From Eudromia elegans (lineage: Eukaryota > Chordata > Aves > Tinamiformes > Tinamidae), in contig PTEX01000294.1 in NCBI GenBank assembly GCA_003342815.1, positions 735,265 to 799,264 on the forward strand: a DNA stretch of 64,000 nt, written 5' to 3'. The notes beneath the pieces were generated by a model. The model was not told the origin of the DNA. It saw only the letters and a list, made by a program, of their open reading frames with translations, and ran no database searches. Shown piece by piece: positions 52,201-62,383 of this stretch (position 1 is the first letter of the stretch; every line of letters begins with the position of its first letter). A program made the translations under genes and the position numbers.

Positions 52201-53249
52201 ATTTACAATTAAAATGCAATTTTAAAGATTTAGCATTTAGAAAAAGAAAATTTAAGAATATTTATGAGTAGCATTTCAAGAACTAGAGTTAAAAACAATC
52301 AAGATTAATAATCAGTCCACAGTAATATTCCCAACTCATGCTTTAAAAAAAAAAAAAGCAAGCAAGTTTACCCTGGTTTCCTGGTTTTCAGGAAAAACGG
52401 ATTGATTAATCTGCCTAGCAAATCTTCCTCATATAAATTACAAATAAAACAGTCTGTATCATTTCTCATTTTATACAGGAAAAAAAGAAAGGAAGCACAA
52501 ATACAATTAGATCCCCTGAAACTACCAGGAGCTGCTCTTTTAACAAATTCACTGCAAGACTATGAGCAAGTCAGTCACCTGCCTTTGAAATTCCACATAC
52601 ATAAAATAGGAATAATGCAAACATAACTGCTGGAGGTACCTAAAAACTTTAATTAATGTAAATCCTCTAATACAAGGTACTACAGAAGTGCAAAGTATCA
52701 GTGCAAGTTGAAAGTAAACCCATTGGGAAGGAAATGTCCACACCTTTGAACATTCAATTTAGAGAGACCATAAGGGAAAGAAAAGACCATTCAGTGGCAA
52801 AAAAACTAATCTAAAATGATTGTTAACAGGTTTGTGCATGTGGTGTTTGTGCTCACTGTTTTTAAGAACAACAACTGCTTTTTTACCCTAGCAAAGCATG
52901 TTTTAGCAGCTGTATTTCTGGGTTCACCCTCCCTTCCCTTCTCAGAGCAATAACTTACCAGTGGGAGTAGTGACCAGTTTAGTTGTCATGATAGTCCCAT
53001 TACTGCTAACCACCATAATAGGTGAATTGCTACTGCTGGGCAAAGTCGCTGTAACTGGTTTGGGAAGGATTTTACTGGGTTGCACCTGTTGAGTGATTAT
53101 TTTAACACCTAGGAAAGGAGAAAGGTCACTGTTAAAATACAGGCACAAAAAGTTACTTTCTGAAATGTTTTCTCAGAACAAGCCTTAGTGGGCAGGTAGC
53201 CTCACAAGGCTTATATTCTGAGCACAAAGTATTCTTGATCCTGAAAATA

Positions 53250-53288
<39 letters not shown>

Positions 53289-56200
53289 GCCTTTTTTTTC
53301 CAAGTATCAAGATAGTCATCACCTTTATCTTCCATGTGCCTGTTTCAATTCTTTGAGACTCCCATGGATGCATGGGATTCCATTTCATCATAAATTTATT
53401 GTAGTGATTTTTAACATCTGGTGCGTAATTCAAAAATAGCACACTTTTCCCAGGATCCAACAGGTTACAACCAATATCAATTTGGTTCAGGTACATAAAG
53501 CACACAAGGTGAAATAGTTCTTGATCAATTCAGACTGTAAATTTTACTATGTTTTAATTAGACTAGTTGAATTTCATTCCATCAAGTAAATAAGAAGCTT
53601 TTCCTGTGCTGAGCATTAGTAGCTGTAAGGAGGCAAGTGGGACACGGATTGGGGAAGGCTGCTCTAAGGAAACCTACTGGTTGCTCTGAAGCTGTGAAGG
53701 AATTGGACTGAAACAAATTCTAGGTAAGGCAGCAAGAACAAAGGAGAACACCTTAACATGCTAAGGATGCTGCTTCCTTTATCTGTGTAGCAGAATGGGA
53801 CGTCTCCAAGATTCACGTTTCATGTGTAAATCAGAAGATTTCTGCAGTCTGTCCAAAAGTATATCCAGGCCATCTGGAACTTAAATTCTGCTCCTTGCCT
53901 TGTGTTGTTCAAGTTTTATGAAACTCTAGCTAAATTTAGACACTTATATTTGTACAGAGAAATTTCTGGGTGAGCAATTTTGTCCTCTCAAGAAGCATCC
54001 TCCAGAGATGTATTCTTCTACGTCATCTATAAACGTAGCAGACAGAGCAGGTTCCAAAGCAAGTGCCTTAACAAGCTGTCCACCAGAGAGTTAAAAACAA
54101 AGTCTTTGCATCATCCAGGGACAAGTATGGATAAGAAGAAAAAGCTTACTGAAAATAAACTTGTATCTTTCAGAAGTAATAAGTATCAGATGGTATTTAT
54201 AAAGAAAGTTTAACTAAAAAGGAAGCAAAACCTAAAGCTGTAATAGAAGGCAAAGAGTGAAGCTCATAGATCAAACAGTGTCCAGCAACTGAAGGATGGA
54301 GGCCTTTGTGTTAAGTAGTGGACAGTTTTTTCCTCTGGTAATGGTCCCACAATCCAAACGTAAGGGATGTGCAAGGATTTCCACCCTCTCCCCACCATTT
54401 TATGATCTATTTTAATTATTTGACATAAATAGTGTAAAGAAAATAACATTTTTATTGATCACACTGATGTAAAATAGGGACATAAAAATACTTTGCACTT
54501 TTATAGCACTTTTTTCTTCAGAATTCAGTAAGCTTATGAGCATTACTTCTAATCACCTCTCAGTGAGATAAAATGTCTGTTTTACAAAGAAGGAAAGCCA
54601 AGGCAGAAAGGTTAAAATGACTTGCCCAAAGTCAACTGCGTGAATTATATCACAAAAAGAATGCAGTCCAACTCCAGTCTCAGTTTAAATGGTATTTGTT
54701 CTGACAAGCTATCATGGATAGGTTTCAATTTCTGAACCCAAGAAAAGAATTAAAACACAGATTAACTTTTTTTTTTAAGATGATACAGTTCAACAGCTCT
54801 CGGATCTTCAGAAAACTGCTGTCTTCCATGTTGTTAGCCACGTTAGCTTTGACGATGCATCTTTCAATACATCTTTCAATTTCTAAAGTTAAAACATTTC
54901 CTTCTAAAAGATGGTCTATAATATCTACACTGAACAAGAAGAGTCACCAAAGAAAAACAAAAACAAGCCAAAAATAATCTTTGGTTATTGTTGCCTGAAA
55001 GTGTTAAGTCATTCTTCACTATTTATTTGCTAGTTTAGTGCCAGATCTTGTACTCTAGTTATTATGCCTTTCTGATAGTTCCCCATGCACATTTTGGTGC
55101 AGAAATCAGTCCTGCTTTCCTGACTGGCAGTCAGACCTCACCACTCAGCAGTATCACCCCACATTAAATCCATCTACCTGATTCCTGTTTGATCTGAATA
55201 GTAGGTTTGATGCCAGGTGGCAACTGAGACTGTTGTGGTTGCTGTTGAGCTACAGAAGACTGTGTCAGCTGCTGCTGCTGTTGTTGTTGTGGTTGTTGTT
55301 GCTGCTGCTGCTGTTGTTGCTGCTGCTGCTGCTGAGCCTGTTGTATCTGGTGCAGCTGCTGTTTTGGGGACTGCTGATGTTGTTTGGGAAACTGTGCTAA
55401 AATCTGAGTTGGATTCCCAACCAAACCTTTTGGGGAAGGTAGTCTGGTAGAGGCAACCTTAATAGCTGATGTAGATACACCTGTGAAAAAGTAAATGGTT
55501 TAAGAGTGAACACTGCAAAACAAAAGAAAATTAAAATTTCTTAAATGCAGCACAGCATTAATCTCTACCACTGAAAGATGCAAACTTGCATATACCATTC
55601 AAGAAAAAGCTACCACTTGCATCTCAAATGCCCTCTTCAGCTTTTCAGTGTCATGGCAGCAATTACAAAGGCCACACAGAAGCGACAAGCTACTGCCTGC
55701 ACATTTGCAGTACAAATAACTTGACAAATCCTTTCAAAGTCTGATCTTTAGGCTTCAAGAAAGCAAACAGTTTATAGCAAAAAAAGAAAAAAAACCTCCA
55801 AAATTTAAGGACATGAGAATTAATTAATGCTAAATTCCTTAACATTTAAAGTATCTGTTGGTGAATGCAATGCTATTTTAAAAGGAAAAAAATCAGATAA
55901 TGCTCTGCATTTATTTCAGAAAACTCAGGAATGTGTGTGCATTCTTTTTACATCAAATAATCTTAAAAAGTAGTAACATGACTAAAATACAGTTTCCTGT
56001 AAGAGGAAAAAATAATGTCCTCAGGTAAATTCTTATTTCCGCCATCCCTTCACAGAGCTGTCACAACATTTCCACCATAATTTGTCTTTATCTATCACTT
56101 TAAATTGCACATCTATAAGACATTGACTTTTGGGTACTTATGTAGGCAACTTTTAATCAAGTCCTGTATGGAGAAGAATTTGGAAAACAAAACAAAACAC

Positions 56201-59200
56201 TTCTCTCTTATTTTTTTCCTCCCTCTAAATTAATAGAGGGTAGTGATAACTAAGATAATAAGATATAAATCTGTCAGTCTAAACAGGGAACCTAAGAAAA
56301 TTCTCCATTTTGTTGGAGAACATTTTGTATGTTGTTCATACATTAATTTGAGTTTAACTTTTCTCTCAGTGAGGGAGATCATCAGATTTTACCCTATGAT
56401 GTCTTACCAGGATCTTCTGCACAGACAGTTCTTCTAACACTGCACACATCTCACCTACTGTATTTTACAGTAACAGTCGACTACTTTGTGATCAAATCCA
56501 ATTAAAAATGCACAAATTGAATAATGTGAAATACTGTTGTTGTACTCTGTAGCTTAATGACCTACCCCCACAACCACACTAACAGAAATAATGTGGAATT
56601 CAAATTACCTCTTCAGCCTTGACTTCGCTGCCCAAATTTTTGCAAAATGGAAGAAGGATACAAAATCAAGGCCAGAAAGCACTATTATGTAACATTTGCT
56701 ACTGGCAGAAATATCATATTTCAAGAGCTGATTACCTGAGGCCTTTTCCTTCATTCACAGCCTCCTCTTACAGGCTTAACTAGCAGCTATGCATTTGTCT
56801 GTGCTAACACACATAGCTAGAATTAAAAACTAGAAATTTGGGAGTTCTAATCTTGGTCTGCTCAGGTCTTAACTTATAAGGACGTGAAAACTGAGATGGT
56901 GATAAACAGATAAAAAACTGCAAGCACTTCTGTAACCTCTGTTGTCAAGAAAATTAGTTACCACAGGAAGTAGTCAATGGAGCAAAATGTCAAATAGTTT
57001 ATATCTGGTGTTAATCTCACATGTTCTTGTAAATCATGCATTAAGAGCAACAACTACCTTCAAATGATACTGGAAACATTCTTTTTTTCATACAAGAGAT
57101 GGAGAGTTCTTAAAAGACAGTTCACAGCTGGAAAATTTTGACACTTGCAAGTAAAATCTCCTCCAAAATAAAACTATGCCACACTTCATCACCAGTTTCT
57201 CTTTAAAAATACCATTTTTATATCCAAATCCTTCAGAAAGACCTATTTTCAACACAAACTTTTGTGAAGCACCTTGGATTAGTTTCAACCTCAGATTTTT
57301 TTTTCCCCACATCTTCTGTGCTCTACTCCACACATGTAAACATAAAACATTTCCTCTCTACCATTCTCACAATGTCCAACTCACCAGCAAAAACATTTTT
57401 ACAAATGTGATATTAATGCCATACCTTGTGCTACTGTTGACATCACTACTGATGGCGTTGATGATACCACAGCAGTTACTGCAATAGTATTTGCAGTACA
57501 GGAGGGAGTGGAACAGCTACTGCTGCTGCTGCTACTGACCAGAGAGGACTGAGATGCAGTTATAACCACTGGTTGCTTTTGAGTTGTTGAGGCAATGACT
57601 GATGTTGGGACAAGTTTCGTAACTGCTGCATAGTTGTGGGACTTTGAAAGGATGTTGGGTACAAAAGTTGAGCTTGGAGAGGTGGTTACTATTATCACCT
57701 GAAAGAAGAAAAAGGAGAGAGTCATTTGTTCTTTGCATTCATTTAAAATTTTCCTAATGTAACTGTGTCTGTGTGTTTACTTTTAGGGTTAGATGTTCAT
57801 CAAGATCTTTTAAGACTGTCACAAACACATTTGCTAGCAACATAAAAATGTTTCCATTAGTTTGAAGGAGAAATGGGAATAAACTTTCCCTTAAAATTAG
57901 AGGATATTTCTTCAGAGAAAACCAATTTCGATCTCATTAAAGTAGAAATATCTTATGTTAGCAGGCCAACATATGAACTGCTTGAGTTCATTTAACTGAG
58001 TCAAGCAAACTGAAAACCATCCTAAAATGGAACTGCTGGGCTTCCAAGGAAGTTTTAAACACCATCTTCCCAAACCTTGCACATACATCAAGAGATGACA
58101 ACAACCGCATAAAGAGATGGCTTCCCTTAACAGTTAGTATAAGAAGTTGCTCAGTTCATAATGGGAAATACTTTTGATCCATATGGCTGCAAATAATCGA
58201 TATTTTATCAGTCAAAAACCCATTCTGATGTTCAGAAACAAGTTCTATTTTCTTGAATTACGGCTCCCAATAGTATTCGCCTTTGCAAATTTTTGCCATT
58301 TGTATTTGCCCGAAAACCAATTGTCTAAAGACAATAAACATTGCCCCTACTGAGAGTTACAATTACAACCCCATGAATCTGAGTTGACATTGAAATACCT
58401 GGAATTCATTAAAGTCTTAGAAGAGGTCTGCTCTTATGAAATTGACCTAGAAAGCTAATCATTTGAATTCTGAATATGGGGACTGCCTAAGTAGTTCTAT
58501 TTTATACTGTTTGCATATGTGCCTCCTTGTACTTACAAACATACACACAGTTAAAACAGAAACACAAAGCAGTGAAATAAAATGCATGTTGCATTTATCA
58601 CATAATAATCCTATTAAGTTCCTTCAATAACACAGTTACCCCAATAAGAGCATTTATTTAAAATCTCCAAATTCAAAACCCATTAATTATTTCACATAAT
58701 AAAAGTCAACAGAATAAAGGTTCAGAAGGAAGAAAGAGAACCTGTTAGTTCAAAGAAAAACTCTTACAATACTACCCAAGGACTACTGAAAGCTTGCCTG
58801 ATAAAGGAAAGCAATAACATGATGATGGAATCAGAAAAAGACTTAAATCATAGATCAAGCAGTAACAGGTTTTTTTTAAGAATCTGTGTTTTCTTAAATA
58901 TAGGACATAATCACATGGAAGGAAGAGAGGCAGCGAATTTCACCACTAAGTTTCTACTACTATTCCTTTTCCTTCTGCTTATGGATTTCAATATCTAGCT
59001 GAACCTTTAACATATTCACCTGAAGAAAACCCAAAACCTCACCACCTTTGTGCCAGAAGCACAATGCTTGTGTGGGGGCTGCTGTACCATCTAGTCACAT
59101 TCTTCAACAAATGTTTTCTGTGTCGCTCTTGATTTTTCCTCAAACCTAACCTTGATTTAGCCAGCCAAAGCACTTTTCTGAAACTTCTATTAGGCTGAGA

Positions 59201-61856
59201 CCAAGCTGTCTCAGCCTAATAAGCTGTAATAGCAACCAAGCTACTACACTTGATCCTGGTTGAAATAAAATCAAATGAAAATATCTGATGAGCCTCAGAA
59301 GTTTGAGGTTTTTTAAATAGTCAGTTGCCACTAGAAATCATTTTAAAGTCTTCCACTATCACTTTTCCTTCTATATCTTTCTCCTTTTAAGGTAGAGAAT
59401 TAGAGAATTTAAGGGTCAACGGGCCAGCTCTCTCCCATCTAAGATTTTCCCCACCTAATTCAGAAATACAAGTTGCAGTCAAGAAAGACAGCTCAGTCAC
59501 AGCAGGCTTCCTGTATAATCTTTATGAAAACAGGACAAGCTAAGTTTCAGGTAAGTGACTAGAGGTTAGCAGGATAAATCTAGGTAGAGTCACAATTCCT
59601 GAACCCTGCTGTTTATCATGTGAAGAGAGAGGCGATTCTATCATTTCAAGATTATCAAATAGTCATGACATTTAAATAACATTTTATTTAATGATACAAA
59701 GAAAAAGTGTAGTACGAGGCAAACTTTCATTAATAACAATTGCTGTCCTGAGACTAACAGGCTTGAGTCTTTATTTCTTCTTTCAAAATTAATGCAAGAG
59801 AAGATAAAAGTAGTGATATTAAAGCAAGAAATATCCAGTAAGACATACTTACTGACAAAAACTTACAAATACTAATGTTCAAGTCATGACAGTTGTATTT
59901 GAAAAATTGTTTTCTCATATTTATCAAAATGTACAAAGCAATCCTATTCTAAGTACCAAAACATCATCTTTCCACATCAGAAAGACTGATCAGGGACAAA
60001 CAGCAAGTTACTGTATTTTTTTTTTATTTCAATCACTGAGGTAAAAACTAATTCCTGTAACAAAATTAGTCTTGTCACTTCTATTTTGAGAGCCATCAAA
60101 ACCTAGTCCCTGAAGAAATAAAGGCACTAATTGACAGACAGAGGTTTCACTTGCTGAATTCCTTCTCTGTCCTAGACAGAAAACAATTACAGAGGAAATC
60201 AGAAATCGGAGCTGTGACATTTTTAGTTGTTGCTACAAATCTTGCTGCAACCTACTGCAATGTCAAAACACTTCTGAAAGCTGGTGTGCAGAAACCAAGA
60301 ACAGCATTCACATCCAAGAACTTCTTCAACACCCAACTGCACTGTATAAAAATAGTACATTTCTAATTTGAATATAACAAGTCTGCCATTTAATTTAAAA
60401 TTACTAAGAGGGATTTCTCCCAAAATAATCCAATTATGTATCTTAGTATATCTAAATCTAATTTAATGGGGTAGGGTAGCATGACAAGTTCAGATACAAG
60501 CATTATTATGGCTGCCCAACTAGTTCAACTAGTCCATTATGATTTCCCTATCATCACAGATTAGCAAGAGACTCCAACAATATTATACAACACAAAATTT
60601 AAAATTTTCATGTCAGAATAATCAGAAGCACAATGGCAGAAAAGATCCTGTCAACAGTCCGTTTTTTCCCTTTTGCATTTTTTTCCTTTTGCATGCTTAG
60701 TACATCCCACCTTCAACTAGCATGCTAAAGTACATGCTTCATACAACAATATCACATTTAATAGAGTTGATCTTCCTCTGTGCAAAAGGTAACTCTATTA
60801 AGTGCAACAAGTTGGATAGGTTAAACTCTATCCTAGCTTTATTTTCTGCATTAAATGCAAGATGTGCTACTTGATAGGTTTACGCTTACTCACACATTCC
60901 TATACATGTCTTTTACAGTACCACTTGATTGAGGACACTAATGATTTTTCTATTTTATTGTTGTTCTTTATTAAAGAATCCAAATCTTTATCAATCCAAA
61001 AAAAGGCACACAACAATTAACAGGATCTATATAATAAGTACTGTATTAAGGCACAAGAATTAAACTGTCATGGTTGGGAAGAATGTTAGTGGCTGGTCTA
61101 CAATATGTCTTCATTTTTCTGCAAGACTGCGATAATGAGAACCTGCCCCAAGAACGAACTTGAACTGAGGCATTAATTGCTTTAAATCTTAAAGACAAAA
61201 AAAGTAGACACATCTAAAATGCTTCCTAAAACCTGGGAGTATAATCATGCCACAGATTCTTGCATAGAAAAACTGAGTTCCAATATGAAAAATCTGTATG
61301 GAAAGCCTTTTCAGTACACTGCATGCTGGGGAAACTTGGGCACACTCAGTTGAAATAATGTGGTTTATTTTGGCCACCATAATACTGTTAATGCACGATG
61401 AGAAATGACACGCTAGAATTGAAAAGAAAATAAAGCTCCACATCATTTTTTTCGATCAGATCTTGGAATAATCTTTATAGACCCCAAAAAGTAGTCTCTA
61501 GACTAAAGAAGAGCATGGGAAAGCCCATGCCCAACTCTCTTGGAATTCTGTTACTGCAAAGAATAATTACAAATAAGGAAAATAGAAATAAGAAAGATTA
61601 CCTTTGACCAATAGTTGTTACCATCTGAAGGCTGTTCAGAGGCCTATGTGATCCAGTTCTCAGTGGACTAGTGTCCATATCACAAAACCCAACACCACAA
61701 ATGGTACTAACTGGCAACCTTGTTGGCAGTCTCACCAGAGAGGCCAAGAATTGAATGAGCATGGAGACTGAATCCCCTCTCATCCCTAGAAGTGGTCCCT
61801 TCAGGTCAGGGTTGAGGCACATTGCTGGGGCAGTCTGGGGGAAGCTTGCACTCCCG

Positions 61857-61887
<31 letters not shown>

Positions 61888-62383
61888 AAGAGGGCTTCAG
61901 TCTCCAAGGCTGTCAATCCAGGTCCTTTCACACACAGGTGAACTAAATTCATACAAGACTTCGGTTTGCTCTTTGTTTGTTTTAAAAAGGGATTATGTTA
62001 GCCAAAGAGTAATCCTTAAAACACAGCTAGACACTTCATAGAAAGATCGAGTCACACATCACATCTTATTCATTGATAAAAAAACCACAAATGAAGTAAC
62101 ATTTGGCAGCTTCCCCCACATACCTTCTGTGTTGTTGTGTTTGTTGTCTGTGTTGAGGGCTTAGTGAAGGTTATTTTCACAGGCGACATGTGTGGTGGTA
62201 AGGAGTTGGCAATGCTCTGCATTATATTACTCATCTTCGGGCTGCCACTTACAGGCACGGTGATAGTTTTAGTGACAGGAGTCACCGCCTTCGGGACTTC
62301 CTTCAGGAGAACAGGGGAGGAACTAGAAGAATTGGTTCGCCGTCTTTTGCGGGGCTTTTCATCATCATCTGAGCAGCTGACAC
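37104..62383 (-). CDS. EMSY: EMSY transcriptional regulator, partial gene (14 exons to stop)
   Basis: Overview of the gene; exons are listed separately. EMSY is a nuclear chromatin regulator that binds BRCA2 and HP1-type proteins and is found in KDM5A/SIN3B-type repressor complexes (family knowledge). The 14 exons were joined by eye: all have AG acceptors and GT donors, phases agree at every junction, and the frame gives 1138 complete residues before TAA. From memory, human EMSY is about 1322 residues and the matching start (SVSCSD) is near residue 192, leaving about 1130, so the length fits. The missing N-terminus contains the ENT domain, which binds BRCA2; those exons lie right of 64000 or partly in the gap. 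The encoded part is low-complexity, rich in Ser, Thr, Gln and Pro, with one basic nuclear-localisation-like stretch. No frameshift or internal stop is seen, so the gene looks functional. Confidence 0.96.
38807..39319 (-). CDS. EMSY: EMSY coding exon (VQPPIITQGSTVTKITFEG region)
   Basis: Phase 0 at both ends, 171 codons. The acceptor is ttgattttcag|gtg and the donor gtaaga. The product begins VQPPIITQGSTVTKITFEGH and passes through SVPKLASPVTSLYPTQAPGK, MEAQIDSNVESTIVDPPSKA and FVHIQNISQKQAEESSSEIV to IQ. This is the most diverged EMSY exon compared with recalled human: the ends are conserved while the middle (TSKLASEAESSPCTQVPRVT and following) shows many substitutions, yet the frame is intact. 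Confidence 0.94.
40185..40748 (-). CDS. EMSY: EMSY large Gln-rich coding exon
   Basis: Phase 0 at both ends, 188 codons, the largest EMSY exon here. The acceptor is cttcttcttaag|gcc and the donor gtaacg. The start (ALSSHSAFTKHSEQLGTEEG EVEEMDTLD) is acidic, and the rest is very rich in Gln, Leu and Pro, for example TQLQVKTLQCFQTKQKQTIH and PQMPQLSIRHQKLTPLQQEQ. It ends PASSEKQPASQ. It is colinear with recalled human EMSY, with scattered changes in the Q-rich part. Gln-rich segments of this kind often act as protein-interaction surfaces in transcription regulators; the specific partner is not visible from sequence. Confidence 0.96.
41977..42131 (-). CDS. EMSY: EMSY coding exon (SHRSQPHQQSSQPQRTLL region)
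   Basis: The acceptor is cctctttcctttcag|tc, a strong pyrimidine tract. Two bases complete Val, and 51 codons end in phase 0 at CAG CAG. The donor is gttgta, clearly off consensus. The product is SHRSQPHQQSSQPQRTLLQH, VAQSQTATQTSVVVKSIPAS, STGAITHIMQQ, matching recalled human closely. If the weak donor were skipped, read-through would add about 20 residues starting VVLFLFP before a stop. Confidence 0.95.
44897..45052 (-). CDS. EMSY: EMSY coding exon (VKEKLESKPRQPTID region)
   Basis: Only a 232-bp intron separates it from the preceding exon. The acceptor is gatcttttaaagcag|tg. Two bases complete Val, then 51 codons and one base of the next split codon before a gtaagc donor. The product is KEKLESKPRQPTIDLSQMAV, PIQMTQEKRHSPESPSIAVV, ESELVAEYITT. 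It is nearly identical to recalled human. In human the text then continues with a short extra segment (ERTDEGTEVAFPLL) that I do not find in this window; the present exon joins the next one in frame without it. Confidence 0.95.
45285..45449 (-). CDS. EMSY: EMSY coding exon (DSQPVVHVIAS region)
   Basis: The acceptor is tttgcaaacag|at. Two bases complete Asp, then 54 codons and one base of a split Val before a gtgcga donor. The product reads SQPVVHVIASRSQDWSEHEI, then AVDTSPTIIYQDVSSESQSA and TSTIKALLELQQTT. It matches recalled human with minor substitutions (AMETSP in human). The short predicted helix STIKALLELQQ is one of the few ordered-looking pieces in this half of the protein. Confidence 0.95.
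46456..46654 (-). CDS. EMSY: EMSY coding exon (VLIKPKPVTFQATVV region)
   Basis: The acceptor is tctttctaattag|gtt. It has 66 codons plus one base of a split Asp; the donor is gtgcgt, a weaker type with G at +3. The product begins VLIKPKPVTFQATVVSEQTR and ends TDSSSSSTESSQSSQ, a serine-rich acidic-neutral run. The VKEEPQS core resembles a SUMO-type motif (inference). Compared with recalled human, the changes are few (RVTETGNSSLPEVKEEP here). Confidence 0.95.
47571..47744 (-). CDS. EMSY: EMSY coding exon (GEKTIQAVPAGAKP region)
   Basis: Phase 0 at both ends, 58 codons; the acceptor is cttctctgcag|gggg and the donor gtacag. The product begins GEKTIQAVPAGAKPAIITAT and continues RPITKMIVTQPKGIGSTVQP, then ATKIIPTKIVYGQQGKTQ. 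It is near identical to recalled human EMSY (TVPTGAKPAILT there). Because the length is a multiple of three and both ends are phase 0, skipping it would keep the frame. Confidence 0.96.
49272..49408 (-). CDS. EMSY: EMSY coding exon (TTKITTIPMTSKP region)
   Basis: The acceptor is tgaatatttag|ga. Two bases complete Gly, then 45 codons end in phase 0 at GGG before a perfect gtaagt donor. The product is TTKITTIPMTSKPNVIVVQK, then TTGKGTTIQGLPGKNVVTTL and LNAG. It is essentially identical to recalled human EMSY, which suggests strong constraint on this segment although no domain is known. Confidence 0.96.
50925..50938. repeat. Short TG repeat in EMSY intron
   Basis: Seven TG units. A minor microsatellite in the intron between the exons at 51545 and 49408. 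Confidence 0.9.
51545..51718 (-). CDS. EMSY: EMSY coding exon (TQATYTRPTVSPS region)
   Basis: The acceptor is tcttcaaaacag|gg. Two bases complete Gly, then 57 codons and one base of the next Gly before a gtaggc donor. The product begins TQATYTRPTVSPSLGARMAG and continues with VKTTSGSIITVVPKSLATLG and GKIISSNIVSG. The recalled human sequence is VSPSIGRMAATPG, so this bird differs around one short stretch (SLGARMAG) and is otherwise the same. Phases match both neighbours. Confidence 0.95.
52959..53108 (-). CDS. EMSY: EMSY coding exon (VKIITQQVQPSK region)
   Basis: The acceptor is ctcctttcctag|gt. Two bases complete Gly, then 49 codons and one base of the next Gly before a gtaagt donor. The product reads VKIITQQVQPSKILPKPV, followed by TATLPSSSNSPIMVVSSNG and TIMTTKLVTTPTG. 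It differs from recalled human EMSY at only a couple of positions. No known domain; it is part of the conserved disordered middle region. Confidence 0.96.
53253..53288. repeat. ATT/TTA microsatellite in EMSY intron
   Basis: T run followed by about ten ATT units. It lies in the 2069-bp intron upstream (transcript sense) of the exon at 52959-53108. Confidence 0.95.
55178..55480 (-). CDS. EMSY: EMSY coding exon with polyglutamine tract
   Basis: The acceptor is ttttcacag|gt. Two bases complete Gly, 100 codons follow, and one base of the next Gly lies before a gtagat donor. It encodes VSTSAIKVASTRLPSPK, then TQILAQFPKQHQQSPKQQL, then a polyglutamine segment, and ends PPGIKPTIQIKQESG. The polyQ part reads A, 14 Q, P, 7 Q, using mixed CAG and CAA codons. 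The recalled human exon has only short Q runs here, so the tract is longer in this bird. IQIKQES resembles a SUMO-acceptor motif (hydrophobic-K-x-E), which is an inference only. Confidence 0.95.
55269..55343 (-). repeat. CAG/CAA repeat encoding polyQ in EMSY
   Basis: Trinucleotide repeat on the coding strand of EMSY: seven Gln codons, one CCA (Pro), fourteen Gln codons, one GCT (Ala), two Gln codons, reading from low to high coordinate. CAG and CAA blocks alternate, which usually limits slippage compared with a pure CAG array. Length polymorphism is still plausible. Confidence 0.95.
57425..57698 (-). CDS. EMSY: EMSY coding exon, Ser/Thr/Val-rich
   Basis: The acceptor follows a strong pyrimidine tract (tttcttctttcag). 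The exon starts in phase 0 with GTG ATA ATA and gives VIIVTTSPSSTFVPN, exactly continuing the preceding exon's TTQK. It has 91 codons plus one base of a split Gly, and the donor is gtatgg. The middle holds a serine run (LVSSSSSSSCSTP) slightly different from the recalled human NSSSGSSSSTP. The rest (AVTKLVPTSVIASTTQK, VVSSTPSVVMSTVAQG) is near identical to human. Disordered Ser/Thr-rich stretches like this are O-GlcNAc-modified in human EMSY (family knowledge); no folded domain is expected. Confidence 0.96.
59188..59221. repeat. 14-bp-arm perfect inverted repeat in EMSY intron
   Basis: The arm tattaggctgagac is inverted as gtctcagcctaata around a 6-base loop (caagct). It would form a short, perfect hairpin in RNA from either strand. 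Confidence 0.95.
61602..61876 (-). other. Exon-like open segment in EMSY intron (possible poison exon)
   Basis: On the EMSY strand this 275-base segment follows a good acceptor (ctctttttatccacag) and ends CAAAG before gtaatc. It is open for 91 codons in the phase set by the preceding EMSY exon, including MCLNPDLKGPLLGMRGDSVS. At the next EMSY exon the frame would shift and meet TGA at once. I do not recognise the peptide. It may be an unannotated alternative exon, or an interspersed sequence that happens to look like one. Confidence 0.3.
62124..62383 (-). CDS. EMSY: EMSY coding exon with basic NLS-like stretch
   Basis: First EMSY exon in transcript order in this window. The acceptor is a cag at 62386-62384. 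The first two bases finish a split codon (probably Ser), then 86 codons follow and the exon ends in phase 0 at AAG before a gtatgt donor. It starts VSCSDDDEKPRKRRRTN: an acidic patch followed by the basic run KPRKRRR, which looks like a nuclear localisation signal, then a serine run. Further on is SPKMSNIMQSIANSLPPHMS and a Thr-rich end. The match to human EMSY around residues 193-278 is close to identity, as recalled. The 4425-bp intron that follows contains an exon-like segment (61602-61876). Confidence 0.96.
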
